64,000 bases of DNA from assembly GCA_022829145.1 (NCBI GenBank), contig CM040744.1, positions 12,179,218 through 12,243,217 on the forward strand, given 5' to 3'. A program made the translations under genes and the position numbers. Positions within the stretch are counted from its first letter, which is position 1. Every line of letters begins with the position of its first letter. Below, piece after piece: positions 22,195 through 36,484 of this stretch. The notes beneath the pieces were generated by a model. That model had not been told where the DNA came from. It made no database searches and was given only the letters and a program-made list of their open reading frames with translations. This stretch comes from Albula goreensis (lineage: Eukaryota; Chordata; Actinopteri; Albuliformes; Albulidae).

Positions 22195-25100
22195 TCCCAA
22201 GCTGTCCATCCCTTATGATGTCATATCATGGGACCAGTGATGGGATGCTCATAAACATGCTGCCTTGATGGGCTTTAAGCTTTTCCTCTCCAGATAAAGT
22301 AGACCTCTTTGCCCAGCTTTCTCTTCCAGGGAAAGGGTTAAGTGCTCCCAGAGGTTCCGTCTGTCACGAGTTTTTCGGAAAGAGAAAAACACTGACACAA
22401 AGCAGGGTAGAAGAGCTTAAACAGTCCAGGAGTTTGGTCATTACTCCAGAATAATGTACGAGAGGTCAAAGGTTAAAAGCCTTCTACATCATTGTTTACT
22501 ATTAAACGTATAATACAGGCCCATGATATATTTGGCCGGCGCAGATAAACACCATCCGTTGTCCTGACAAGGCGAAACACGGCCCAACTCCCGCTCACTC
22601 CTCAGGCGCTGGGGGAGATGAAGTTCCTTTGAAGCAAGGTTTTTTTATTATGATTTCCAATGGAAACGTAGGGCCGATGCAGAGTGGGCCAGCACATTAC
22701 TCAGGGAAAACAGACCTATGAATTTTTTTAGGAGTATGCCAGATCATTTTTCTACATTCTGTTTAATCACAGCCGTTGGATCTGTTCTATGACTGTCCTT
22801 CCAGGGCTCGTAAAAACCTTTGGTTCCTCTCACGTCAGCAACATTTGCAATTAGTTACTGCTCAAACGTGTTTGGAAAATTTGGAGACAAAAAATCAGCC
22901 AATTTGAAAAAAAAATTCTATCTCTTATGAAGTTAGATATAACTAAATGTAGTTATATCCAACTAAATGTAAAATATGAACCATGTACTGTACATAACAC
23001 ATTTTTATTATTAACCACTTGGAAAATGGGATGACACCATGGTAGGGTACAGCTAGATGAAGGTAGCAGATTGTGTCGCGACGATCCCACAGACAAGGAA
23101 AAATATTTTCACAAGTGTGTTTCATCTGTTGCTGTGCCATTGAGTTTGAAGGACCAGCCCAGGAGCTGCTCTCTGCAATTGTTTACACTTCAGCAATTTA
23201 TGGCAGACTGAGAGGATATGAGAGTGTCCCTGTGCAAAATGCTACTGAACAGCTATTAAATGCCTTCTAGAGCTCTGCTATACGAGTCTTCCCATGTACA
23301 TGTATGAAGGTTTATGGGGCTTCATTCATTGGGGCAAACCCCAATCAAGCTCTGGCAGATGTACCACCTGCATTGAACAAGGAGCAATGAAGCCAAGAGG
23401 TGTGCAGTCCTCTGGTACACGTCACACAGTACAACAGGAGAGCTAGTGCTAATCAGAGTAAAGGCAAATCTTTCAATGATGATAAATGCCAGCCTGTGGG
23501 CTCCTGGCATGTTAATGAGGGGAACTAACGCATCATTGGTATGAAAAAGCCAAAAGTGGCAAAACAGCTTTGAATCTGCATCACAGTCACCTAATGACAG
23601 GCAAAGTTCAAACCCCTATTGTCTCAGGGTGCAGGGCCCAGCCTGCATCTGCGGCAAGCACATTAGCTAGCTGAGCCTTAGTTAATCGAGCCACTCTAAA
23701 GCCCCTGATTCTAATTAATGACTCCTGTACATTACTGCTTTGAATTCAGCTGGATCAACGGCGCAATGATTTAAATCTCACTTTGTTCCATAGATTTGAA
23801 ACTTATGCAAAATGAGGAAAAGCTTCATAAGGTTTCATGATTTCTGTATCCCCAGAAGAATGAAATATGAAATGCAGCAAAGTTAGTGTGGTCTTGTGAG
23901 GCCATGTATCCTGTATCCCCCTTGGGACGGCCATCCTGCCACCTGGGCCGTGTCTCCACCTGTTTACACATGCTCAATGAGTCTGTTTTGCCCTGTGCCA
24001 ATTAGTCGCTAATTAATCGGTGGCAGGTCTTGTCGAGGTTCCCCGGTTCCATTTCGGGGGAAAGACTGATGTTTCCTGACAGATAAGGTGTCCGCGCTTC
24101 ATCTGAACGTCAACTTGGAAACCTTCCAATTAATTAAAAAAACACGGAAGGGCTTTCTGTCGAGGGGAAAAACAGAGGTCAGAGATGTTTATGGTAAAGA
24201 AACTTTCGTGTTTGAGAATGACCGGGCCGTTTTTCATGCGTGGTTTTAGTTTTACATCTTGTGAGGGGGGAAAGGAGAACACATGGACACAGCTGCTAAA
24301 CAGCCATTGAGAAGGGGGAAAAAATGACACCACGTCACTGAATAACACTTGCCGGGAGCATGCATTGCGTTTTTCAGAGAGGGGGGTCTGGGGGCTGCAC
24401 ATAAATGAATCCCTTTGTACCTATTAGGCTTCAGCAGATTTAATGAGCCTTGTTTTTCAGTTAAATCAGCTCTATATAACTTGAAAATGTTTGTACTTCA
24501 TGCTTGATAACTCTTGGCAAAAAAAGGAGCTGCCAGAAATAAGCTGAAATAGCACAAAGAAAATCAGAGAGTGGAACTAACTGAGGTTGGACCACAGAGA
24601 CAAGGAAATCTTTTCTCTTTTTTGTAACTCAATCATTTTCTTTGAGAAGACACTCCAGATGAGAAATGGCGTATACATATATACTTCTTCTTTCTAAGCC
24701 TACAGAGGGCTGACACCAACTGTGATATAAAATGGTCTTTGTCTGAGAAGAGAGCCTTTCCATGTCTCTGAGTCGAAAAGAAAATTATGGTGGCATCCGA
24801 ATCCCTCAAAGAATCAGATGAGTGGTGTGAGAGTCATTCTGACAGGAAATCTACCTTCACAGTTTTATTGTTTCCTTCAGATAACAGACATTTCTGGGTC
24901 CATATAAAAAACCCCTATGCTTTTTCATTTCAGCTCAACAGTGTTCCACCCGAACCCGAGTGGAAAAAGGGTCTTTTACAGAGGCATTTTCAAAACAGTA
25001 TGGCTATACACTCACAGACAAAGCCCTGGATAATCTTGGTTCCAGTCCCTGACAGCCTTCATGATTCAACACCCCCTACCTCTCTTCTTCTTCTTTTATC

Positions 25101-26958
25101 AGGGACCATCAGAAAGTTCTATCTCTTTCTGACAGAAATTAGCATAACTCAACCCTACAAAGGTAGCAGGTGCTTCGGTAGGTTTCTGTTTCAGTATTAA
25201 CCCAGCTCAGGGTTAAGACCAGTCTGTGGACATAAGCACAGAAGCTTTTTGGAAGGCAAACAATCAGTACATCCCATCTTACAGCACCTCCTATATCCCT
25301 CCCATGTGCAGGGGAAATCCCAGGGATAAAATAACCAAGGCTGTCGGCCAACAGTAATTAACCCTGCATTCTCCAAGGCAAATTGAATTCCTTAATCCAG
25401 ATGTGATAGCACTGACTTTGACACTGATGGGTCTGAATCTAAGGCAGCTTTGGAAATTACCTGCATCAATTATACTACTTTATCTCCAACTGCAGCAGTT
25501 CCACAATGGAGGATTGACTGAAAATAATTTAGCAATAACCAGAAGGGTCAAGTTAGCATTACCCAAATGAATCTGTATTTTACATCCCATTGCTTAATAA
25601 ACACAACTTGCATCAGTACATTGCAATGCAACTTTAAGGACATAAAAATGTAAGGGGGTACTGAAGAGTGATGACTAAAGAGTGCTGCTTTGCTGGAGAG
25701 CTAAATGCACAACAATGCACACCCGGGCTGCACTGTCCTCATCTCCACAGCTCTTATTGTCTGCCCAAGGTGTAACGGATCTCTTTTATTAAAACTGTGG
25801 AGTTGGTCTGAGATAAAGGGTCTGTTCACCCTCCGGACACAAAGCCCATCTTTTGTCTCGCCTATAATGAGGCAGCTGGTGAATCACAGTTCGGGAAAAG
25901 TGGCGATGACACATCACACCTCCGGAGTGAGGCACTCAGAGGAAAAAAAAATCTGAACCATTTTTTCAGGTTCTAATCTAGATGTGTCGAGATAACTAGT
26001 ATTGTTAAAACAGACAATTAACATGGTGCTTCCTGAATTTCAGTACTTACAAATGACTGGGAGAAATGAATGACTGCCAGAAAATGAAACAAAAAATGTT
26101 TAAATTGCTTCAATACTTACAAATTCTGACCATTAATACATAGATATTCAATGCATTTTATTTTTCTGTGCTATTTTATCACTGTGAGTTGCTTTCCAAT
26201 GTACCACTCATTCATCTGAAATGAGTTAAAGACATCCATCATTTATAGTGATAATAACAGTTATAGACTGAATGGCAGGGGTTTATTTTGATATAACATT
26301 TGACGTGATATTTCAGGACACATTGCTACTTTATTGTCCATACACACCTACTGCTATCAGCATGGAAAGACCTCATCCCTTAATTACTTTATTTGCAATT
26401 TCCTCCTGACATTTGAAAGAATTCACTTCTTTTTAACAGAAACTGCCAACAGTGTTAATAACTTCCCATTTACTGATCCGACAGTGGTACCTGTGAAAGG
26501 CAGACAAAAATCACACTGATAAAAATCTTAATCACATACAGAGACACGGAAACCAGAATGTCACCAAAAGGACAAGGAAGGTGATAAGGAATATGGCAAG
26601 ACTGAATGAAACTGTCTGGAAATTAGAATGCAAGACTTATTCATTTGAAGATTTTGCCCTCACAGAAATGCCCTTTTAGACATCATGCTCTTTTCTGCAG
26701 ATTGACAAGGGGGATGGAAATAAGGGACGTGGAACAAATATAAAAGACAAATAGTCTAGTATACACAGTGTAAGTCAACTATGTGTACCAGTGAAATCTA
26801 ATACTGATAAATATACAAATACATGTACTGCATTACTGTGTATATACATATACTATAAGAAATAGATTTCATATACTTAAAAATGTCACCTAATCTCTTA
26901 AAAGGTTTTCATTTTGTGAAATTAGTGCTTTGGAAATATAATTGTAATGTACAGTAAC

Positions 26959-26980
26959 ATATATATATATATATATATAT
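26959..26980. repeat. AT microsatellite
   Basis: An uninterrupted (AT)11 run in AT-rich intronic DNA. Confidence 0.95.
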
Positions 26981-28124
26981 TTGATTTATATTCCCTTTAG
27001 TTTTTTTTACCGCATGACTTTTTTAGTGGGGGCAGAGTATTCAATATTAATATGGTCTAAAGAGCAGAAAACCTGCAGAAAACATCAAGAGAAGTGCTAC
27101 AATATCTCTCAAATTAAAAAAAATCTAGGTTACTGAGGGCTTTGGGGTGTTCATGGGTCTTTTGAAGATCAAACCTGATCTAAAGAAAGAGGCTGGCGTG
27201 GGATTTCAGATGTAATTCAGATCACAAATTAAAATTCTTAGATACTCGTGTCCTGGTGTAAGAAGACGGCATGTTCATGATATCTGATACCACTTCAGTA
27301 GACCAAAGAGAAAATAATGAGCCGAAGCACTCAAAACCTACACAGACAGTCTGCTAATGGGTAGAGATAACTCTTGAGGTCAAACCAGTTCCTTTTCACC
27401 TTTTTTTTCTAATTCATCATGAGCTTGTTAGTCAAAAGCAATAAGCAATGAAAAAATAAAACCTAATAAAAATATGTAGGAAATATTATGTTAAATTGCA
27501 TTGTACCCTGTTTCCGTGTATCAACACACAAACAAACACACACACACACAAATCAGATTTCTCTTTTAAGTTTAAGCTCCCTTGGAAAAAAACCTTATCA
27601 CTCAGAAGCTCAGTTGTTCATAGAGTATACCCACTCCTATTTCCCTAATCTCTCTCTGCATCTTGACAACCATGGCTCAGTGGCTTGGGAATTAAGTGTA
27701 ACACTCGAGACTCTAAACATCTTTCACAATGCAGTGTCCTCTAGCAGAGAGGGGCCCATTGAGATGTACTGGATCTCTGTTAAAAAAACGAGTATGTCCG
27801 CTCACTGTGAAAAGGGAAGTCTTTTGAGCGCTAATTAATCACGATTTTGAAGGTCCTTTCACAGTGGACGGAGAGGTAGAGATAAGTCTGTCGATGGGGC
27901 CGTGGGCTCGTCTGCACGCTCTTACCTGAGTCACAGCCCCTGCCCAGATTTTATGGCGTACGGGCTCATTGGTGCGCACAGAGATACCAACACCGCTGTC
28001 ATCCCCAGCACACAAGGCCTTTGTTGATGGATATGGATCACGTGGTTCCACCAGCATGCAGCCAAAGGCTCTACAGCTGCGCCCCATCCCTATTACGCAG
28101 TTAAGTCAATCTGTGCATTCACGC

Positions 28125-28171
28125 AGGGTGGGGGTTGGGTGGGTGGTGGGGGGGTGGGGGTGTGGGGCGGG
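28125..28171 (+). repeat. G-run cluster, quadruplex-capable
   Basis: At least five runs of three or more G separated by one to three bases (GGGTGGGGGTTGGGTGGGTG and onward). This meets the usual pattern for an intramolecular G-quadruplex on the plus strand, which is the template strand of the gene. Confidence 0.75.
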
Positions 28172-28989
28172 TAGTGACTAACTAACTGAATTAGTGCTTC
28201 TTATCTCCGTCATTGTCACCACTGAAAACAAAAAAAAGCTGTGTTTGTGGCCTTCACAGAGAGACTGTTTCTATGAAAAAAGGATCAGTTTAGCATATGG
28301 CCTTATCAAAAACAACTTAGGATGCACAAGGCTTCAAAGTACCATTAAAGCGGCACAAATACATTATCAGAGAGAATCACAAACAAATAACACAGGGATT
28401 ATATTCTATTGTGTGCACAGGATACAAAACTGAGCTGAAAAAGAATTTCAACACTGTGCAAAGCACGGATGATTACAGAAGATTAATCTTATAGTCTGAA
28501 ACACAAAGTTCAGTTTTTAAGAAATAAACCAAAGTTGAGTAAATGAAAACTATTGTGTATTTTAAAAATATGACAGATTATTTCAGGACTTATGTCTTCA
28601 TCAAGGATTGCTTAAATTTCATTCACCTTGCTACTCAAAGCAGCAAGACAGGCAGCTGCATTTTGTCTGAACATGTCATGACAATTTTTTTCCAATACGT
28701 CAGCAATTTCACTCATCAGTCTCTGACAACGGACACTCTGAGGTATTTCAGCAGCTACTCAATGCAGCGGGACTTGCATCCCCTATTGATAGCCACAGTT
28801 ATTCTGGAGAGCTGCCTACACACTGTGCTGTTCTGGGCAGAAATAACAAGGTTCAATATTGATCCTTGTTATTTTCCAGTGAACACATTTCGATTGGAAA
28901 AATGTGCTTTTACTTGTGTTACGGTGTGGCTCTACCGCACACAGAATTACAATGGACTCAGACAGCCAGGTCAGAAAGTCTCTTGTTAG

Positions 28990-29065
28990 TAATTACCTTG
29001 CTCAAGGGTGCAAATGTGGTACCCCATCTGCGATGTGCTGACCCGATGCAGCAGATCCTACTGTG
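28990..29065 (-). mobile_element. SINE head fragment, degenerate
   Basis: The plus strand reads TTACCTTGCTCAAGGGTGCA, then GTACCCCATCTGCGATGTGC, ending TGTGGTAGCAGTGC. Its reverse complement resembles the tRNA-like head and the 'cccttgagcaaggta' module of the SINE family seen at 15285. Only the 5' part is recognisable. It is short and diverged, so the assignment is tentative. Confidence 0.45.
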
Positions 29066-32000
29066 GTAGCAGTGCGTGTAAATCTATGTGTTTAGTGAGT
29101 TTTGGCCCAATACTGTGAGGAGGCTCCAACATCCTACCACATAACAAGTACCATAACGCACATCTTTCCTCTGTCTTGCACATTTTCTACATTTGCAACA
29201 TTTATAGCATCCAGAAAGTAGCAAGTAATCTACATTACTGAAATCTGATTACAGCTCTTGGCATGGCAGAAAACATACCAAGTTTTTCTGGTTTATTTTT
29301 CACCCTGGTTTGTTTTCCCGCACATGTTAAAAAATGTAGAGTGGGATGTGGTGGAGGTATAGCGGGAATCACTGACCTCGACTGAAGGTATTTTTGTACT
29401 AATACTAATATTAGGAAAGCAAATACTGCAGACAGGTTGATAAATACTGAGCTAGAATGCAACACAGTTGTTCGGTTCTTAAAATTCCTTGCTCTGGTCC
29501 AGATGGCATTAACTGTTCCCAGCCATCTGCATCTTACCTGAGTGATGGAAAATATAAAAAAAAAAGGTCAGGTTTACAGCAGGTTGAAAATAAAAGCACC
29601 ATCCAGCACTACTGATGTGCACAGTACTGACTAAATACCATAAAGCAACACAGTATTACTTTGCTGTGTGATACAGTAATTCAATGGTGTTTTTAGTATT
29701 GTTCGAGTTAGTATATTACTCCTCAGAATGTTGCCGTCTCGAACCTGCGTAAAAGCTCCAATATAAGAAAAGTTTAGTGTGCAATAAAACTGCAGTAAAC
29801 TTCTGAGTAATTAACAAACTGAGCCCCAGTATTAAATATCAAATTATGCAGATGGAAGGCAAAAGAATGAGCATGTTACAATACTTTTCCGCTTGCATTT
29901 ATGTAGTTCTTGCTTATTGATTTTGGAAAAGCAATAGACGGTGAAATCTGACCGCAGTGTTGGCCAAACATAAATAAACGTCTGAGACCTCCCTCCTCTG
30001 CACTTGTCTGAAACCGTGCCCCGAATTCAGAGCGGATTTTTAAATAAGCCGAACAGACTGAAGATCACATCCCTAATTGTGATCAATCAACCTTGCTGTT
30101 TCGTTCCGTTGGATCGGAAAGTGGGCCTGTCCATATGATGGAGTGCAGTGGTGGGTGGATTTGAGGTGGGGGTTGAGGGGAGCGGGGCAGGGTGGGGGGC
30201 AGGCACCGGTTTAACACGGGGTCAGCGGCCTCGGCGTTGTGACTGCGTCACCTTACACAACCTCACGGCACACTCCTGTGAATTCAAAACAGTCCCGATG
30301 AAAAGATCGCCCTGGCATCTCCATGGTCCAGTTGCCACCCAGGTGTCGACTTCTCTTAAAAAAAAAGTGTTTGTGTCAAAGCCTGTTATGTCATTCACAG
30401 CCCCTAAGCCATACTGACATGTTTTCAAAACAGTATGGTCAGTGTCCTGACAAATAAAAAAACATATATATTCCCCTTGGGGGTAACTGCCAAAAAAAAA
30501 TGTTTTAATGGGTGAGGGTGGGGTGGGGTTTGGAAGAGAGACCTCATTTCTCTTATATTTCTGTATTTTTTCATTTTTATCATCTAAATGAAACAGAATA
30601 AATCAGTGTATTAGTATTGGTCTCCATTAGTCTGTGCAATACATCCTCATCTAAAAAAAGCTGGATGGTTTGTTCTATGGCAGAGTAATTTTGTACATCT
30701 GTGCAGGGGTTACATATGGGTTTATGTAACATAAATTTAATATAGCATTTTCTTCATTGTTCGTGATATGGTCACTGGACACTGGAACTTACATTAACAT
30801 TCAGTGACTGGTATGTCTGATATTATGAAATGAAATTCTATGCCAATAGGGTACATCATTCAATTTGACACAATATGTCCTTTTGATATTCACTAATCCC
30901 ACTTTAGTTAATGCTACAAAAGAGAATGCAATATCTTGTAGCAAACCATCTAAATGTAATTTTAACAATGCACTAAAAACAGGCTTCAGCAAGCACAGAG
31001 GAACCAGCTTGCAGGCTACTTTTCGCACACCATTGTGACAGCAAATGCCGTTTGGAAGACCTGGAGCCTAAACCCACAGGGGTGAAGGTAGCAGCAGACA
31101 AACCCAGTGATTAACAGCTTAGCCAAACAAATGAAGGAATCGCGGCCGGTGTGTTTGTGTCAAGGGGAAAGATATAACCTGTGAATCAAAAGTGGCACAT
31201 TGCGGGATCTTGAGTGCACCTTATGGAGTCTTTGACCAGCACCTTTGATTTTTAGAGAGGGGGCAGGGGTGGGGGGTGGGGTTTGAGCGTGTGACTCTGA
31301 TGACCGGCCTCTGGCTGCTCGAGACCCAGCTGTCGAGCTGTTGGATCGATTTTTAATGGCAGGTAGCCGGGCCATCCTGGACTATGGCCCGTCCTCTCCC
31401 TCTCTCTCTCTCCAGAGAGGTGGGGGCACATCAAAGGCCTCGCTATCAAACTGTGACATCTCCATGGGCCAAAGCATTCTTTTTGATCTCTACTGAAGCC
31501 TATCCAACACCGTATGTAAATCACCAAGCCCCCTGTTACCTAAATAGAAAAAAATAACACACATTTTTTTGTTCCATTTCAGAACCAGTGTCCTGAAAGT
31601 GGTTGCCTCAATTGACATCCTGTCGGAATAAACAGGCCCTATTTTCATTTCTACCCTTGCACAATTACATAGCTATACCATGATGTTTTTGACGCTGCAT
31701 GCTTTTCTGTAGCTGCAATAAACCTCAACCACAAGTCAAGTGTGCAATGCCATTTCCTCTCAAGGGAAAACGTACTTCGATCTTACTCACTCCTCACAAA
31801 ATGACCAATCGTTTTACTGCCAAACAAAGTGGTGCCCAGTAATACACACAATCACCCAGAATTGAACATTTATGTTAAACAAGCTGACGCTCAACCACCT
31901 CTTTATTCTTCACAACATGTAATATATGGAGAGGTCCTGGGCACATGAGGACACACGGCGTAGAGACGTGCTGAAATGACATACATCACCACGCTTCGGC

Positions 32001-32210
32001 CGTTTAGTTCCAATTGCTCTGCGCCAGGAGGGCACGCCTAGCAAATGACTAATAACATTTTGTGTATACAAATCTAAATATTAAAATAAATCATCCAATC
32101 CCTTTTAATATCGAACCAGATGGGGCGCTTTGTTTGGTCCTCGCAGGATGCCCGCTCCAAGCTGTTGGAACATCTATCTTGTCGCTGCGGACATGGCCGC
32201 CATTTGGGAT

Positions 32211-32243
32211 GTGTGTGTGCATGCGTGTGTGTGTGTGTGTGTG
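32211..32243. repeat. GT microsatellite
   Basis: (GT)n with a CATGC interruption near 32220, followed by a G6 run. Confidence 0.9.
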
Positions 32244-34507
32244 GGGGGCGGTCTGGGTTCCTCCTTGCCTTTGTTTACAATGGGGATGGAGTGAATGATG
32301 GATGCCCCCTCTCTCCCGATGAAGTTCTTGGTATGTGCATCTCCGCTCAGGCAGAAAGGGGGACCCATGCTTGGTTTACCAGGGACACCAGCGGCCCTAT
32401 CTGTGTGCACTTATTCATAGCAGCTCTGAGCAATACATTTAACAGATGGGTCCTATTCCCCAGTCTATAGACCCCTTGTCTCCTGGCAAACAGGCCAAAG
32501 ATCGTTTAGTTCTGTTTCTCTGTAGATGCCGAGCATAAGCTACGCCTAGTCACAATGATGTACGATTTCCTTCAGCTGCTTTTGCTTTTGTTTCTATTTT
32601 TCTATGTTAAAATAATATTCAACACCATGTGAAGGCGGGATGTCGATTACTTAACTTTTTTTTTGCAAATTGTTCTTGTAATGGCTTGCCATGATTTCAC
32701 TTCCTCCACTTTTGAGTTATTTATTTCAAGGTTTACTTTGGTCGGGCTACGGTAGCTTTTTTGGGTTTCTACAGCACTTCGGCCTGTATTAAGAGGAAAA
32801 ACCCTTTTTGAGTCATGTTGTTTTCAGTACAAATACAGACAGGGCCAATGGCAATGCAAAGTTATGGAAGTACAAAAAGCACACGAGAAGTCAGGCCTTC
32901 TGTCTTAGCACCTTTTACTCCAACACCCTGCCTGAGTCTCAGATGCAGTCAGGTTTCATTATGCTATGTAAATGTGGACAGAATGTGTTTTTGGCGAGTG
33001 ATAAATATGCGCCCTGGCAGCGCAGACAGCGAGAGGGTTAACGCAGTGCACCGCTCTTAGCGTTCGCCTGCAGCTGGGGAACTCCACAGGGAGGCTGGAC
33101 CGTGCGACGGGCCAATGTTTTCCCAGTTCATTTCCAGTCATCCAGCGCCCTGCCGCTCAGACTGCTGGGAGACTCATCCCAGGCCACAGGCCAGATCCAA
33201 GGCCAAGCCGCGTGGCACAGACGTGGGAGGAGAGCCATTGGTTTTTACAAACACGCCACTCCTCTCTTTTCAAACAAAAACAGTCTTTCCATTGATCGCT
33301 AATGTCATGACTGTAAGCATGTAATGGTCCAGGACACATGACCTGGGTTAACAGAGAGCATGCTTTGTTTACATATATGCAGTTTTTATATGCAAGGGTT
33401 TATGTGTGTGGAAAAATTTCTGTTGTCCCATTCCTTCTGGTTTTCATGCCTTATCACTACAGAACTCCAAGCCCTGACAATTTAATCATATGCCTTGCAT
33501 TTTTTAAGCACTTTTCTATCTTCATGTGGTTACCTTTTCCATATCAATTTCCAAAGCAAGCGGGCAATGCCAGGAAAATACATTTCACGGTTCCATCACT
33601 TGTTCCATAAATGCAAAAATAGACTAAAGGATATTTCTCCCATACACAATCCTTAAGTCCACTGATAATGTAATTAGGTATGGTAGCTATGCACCCATTC
33701 CTGATGCTGTTATGTACTTAGCCTATGTGTTATTAATCTGATCCTCACTACATGAGCAAAGATGCTATCTCACTGTGAAATGAATAGCCCTCATTTATGC
33801 CAGACATTAGTTTTCATTACAGATATGAGCTAAAAAACCTAGCTCTGTGGGTTTTATTTCTTACTGAACAGCATACATAATTACCCCTTAAACTAAACTC
33901 AAGCATCTCCACTCTATTAAGGGTAAAAACATATTAATGCTTAATTTATACAATGTCAGGGGCTATTATAGAGCTAAATAGGTCTCTATTTTTTACTGAC
34001 CCACCATTAGAAAGCTGTTGTTGTCAAAATCAGCATTAATGAGAATTAATGATAAGAGTCTACAACATGAGAGTACAACTCAGGTCTTGTGTGACAAGAA
34101 CTGATTAACTGACCGGCTGAAATGCTTTAAAATGCAGATGCCTGGCTATGCCTCACAGCATTCTGTTATTGTGCCAAATTAGAAACCGTGATGATACTTA
34201 TTCAAATGTTTAAATAGACTTTTTCAAAAGAGGCAGTCTGCTAGTCATTTTCTACAGCAAAAGTAGTTTGCTGAAATGACAGTATAATGTCTTTGTGCAT
34301 CTGCAGGTCTTCTTTAATTGACAGTTCAAACATTAGGAAGGAGCAAAAGATTGCTTTACGATTACAAAATGCAAATGAAACAATGTAGAAAATGCTGGTC
34401 TGTTTCCCTTCAGTCAACATGAGATCAGCTTCCTATCTGAGCTGATCGCCTGGGAAAGAAAATCAAATTAACCAAACTCGCCATGAGGTGGGAATGACAT
34501 CACCCAC

Positions 34508-34510
<3 letters not shown>

Positions 34511-34554
<44 letters not shown>
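34511..34554. repeat. Compound TG/TA microsatellite
   Basis: (TG)14-15 running directly into (TA)7, a common compound dinucleotide repeat in fish DNA. Confidence 0.95.
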
Positions 34555-36253
34555 CCATCTTTGCTATTGAATGTCTGATTAGGTGACATTGCTCATGTGT
34601 GTTTCTTACAAACAGATAACCCTCATGAATCTCTTTATACATGAGTATAATCAACCTGACTTTCAAAGGTCTGAGTGATGCTCTCTGCCCCCCAGCTCTG
34701 CCTTCAAGCAGGAAGTTTCCTTATATAACAAGCTGTTTATAATTCTGATTTATTTAATTGGCTGATATTGCAGTAATACTTACAGCACAACCATTACTGT
34801 TGGAGTTGTTTGTACTACTGCAGATCCATATCTCCTTTACTGTTCCTACACCTGACCTACAACTCAATGAACAGAAAAGCTGCCTTTCTCACGCTCAACA
34901 GAATAATTTTATTGGCTCTTCAAGCCTTGCAATATTTTTTCCAGGTGATACTTCTTCCAGGCATCAAGCTGGAGTGATATCAACCTCCGTACATGTACCG
35001 CTGCTTTGTGGACAGTCTAAGCTCCTGTGACAGCATGCCCAAGCTGGCCATTTTTCAAGGGTCAATCTGTACCGTGTCTCCACCCAATGGTGCACAGTAT
35101 TTGGTCAAATTTGTGAAAACTGCAGGTGGGTCATCTTGACTGGGACCACCCTGGGCATGGTTGTCTCGGCAAACCACTGGGCTCCAGCATGTCTCCCCCA
35201 TCATAGCTATGCATGCAGTATGATTCCTATAAGCAGCCCACGATGGTCCCTACTGTCTCTCCTCATGGCCTGCTGCTCAGGGTGGACATGCTCTCTGTGT
35301 CATAGGGGGATCTGGCATCCAGACCTGCAGGGGTAAAGCCTGCAAGTTCAGACTCAGAGAGCTTTGTATGAGGGGAAGTGAGGCCGGGTCTGGCGCTGAT
35401 GTAGCATGAAGGGGTTGGAGACAGGGTTGTTCTACATGTCGGCTACACTGTCATTCAAAGCCTGACAGTGTTGACCTTGATCACATTCCACCATGGTGAG
35501 AAGAGAGGGTTTCGAAACGGTGTCAGTCTCAAGTGGGGCCCACCGCCTGACCTTGAATGACTAATTTGCAATTCCACTGACCTCATGAGTGCAGAATGTT
35601 TATTGAAGTAAAATAGAGCAAACTTTTATGCATGTAACCTCCGAGTCAAATGCCATTGTCATTGGTGGTCAAGGCATAGAATCCAGTTTGCAGTTAGTCA
35701 GCAGTGGTAACATACTACATTCTTCAGCTGCAAATGGTTAATTTGATGCTGTCCAAGGTGATCTCCATCAGATCAGAGACTAATGTCACTTGGTGAGTTG
35801 CTCATGTTCATAGAACCCAAGTAAACTTGTTTGCTATTTTTTGGTTGAATCATATTATGTTACTAAAAGTCTACTAGTATTCCAACAACATAAATGGCAA
35901 TCAGTTCTTAAAACTCAACACACTTCAGCCAACACTGGTTGACACTAACCCCCATTTTTATACATTAAGCCACTACCTAATTGTTCAGTTTGAGCAATTT
36001 CTTTCTGCTTTATAAATTCACATATAGTGCTGCCTATACTACAAGGAGCTGATAGGCTCTCACTCAGAGCACACCTGAACTACACTAATAACACACCAAT
36101 GGGTTTCCACATCATTACTGCACATAATTCCAAACGGGGGCCTTGAGGTCATGCTTGATTCAAGAATAAAAAAAGGGGACTTGGTATGCTTTCTATGGTA
36201 AGCTTTCTTTATGGATTCTGTAAATATATAAACTAACACATGGTTGTGCTCAC

Positions 36254-36484
36254 CCAAGGTGCAGAGGGCATGATCAGAGACAGGGTCAGAAGATTGGAGC
36301 AGCAGTGGTCAAGCAAGTGGCTGCACTGGGTCGCTTGGTTCACCAGCCGGGCGTACACCGAGCGGGAGAGTAGCTGCTGGGCCTGGTCGCAGGGGTCGGG
36401 TCCCGGGGCGAGGACAAAGCCCAGGGTCTGCCTCATCCCGTGCAGGTGTTTGAACAGCTGGCTGAGCCTGGATTCCAGGGCGCT
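36254..36484 (-). CDS. Coiled-coil protein gene, large internal exon (231 nt, phase 0-0)
   Basis: The acceptor is TTTGTGCAG|AGCGCC and the donor is CCTTGG|GTGAGC on the minus strand. It holds 77 codons (residues 125-201) and is symmetric in phase. It begins with an amphipathic helix (SALESRLSQLFKHLHGMRQT), continues through a Gly/Pro-containing bend (LAPGPDPCDQ), and ends in two more helices with a Cys-rich stretch (QCSHLLDHCCSNLL) and LIMPSAPW. The alternation of helix and turn resembles a small helical bundle more than a continuous coiled coil. Its local GC content and CpG density are higher than in the surrounding intron. The overlapping plus-strand open frame is a shadow of this exon. Confidence 0.8.

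Larger units (their letters stand above)
19533..36253 (-). other. Long intron (16.7 kb)
   Basis: No exon was found that could be placed here with confidence; the flanking exons are both phase 0, so an unseen phase-0 exon would not break the frame. It holds two SINE fragments, the 49-bp minisatellite, several microsatellites, G-run clusters at about 28125-28171, 30165-30200 and 31255-31283, and a TAATTA-rich complex stretch at about 23600-24130. The remainder is AT-rich unique DNA. Confidence 0.6.

Noticed and set aside
24787-25200. Plus-strand open frame of 137 codons inside the long intron
   Set aside because: No recognised similarity, no codon-usage signal, and it lies antisense to an intron.
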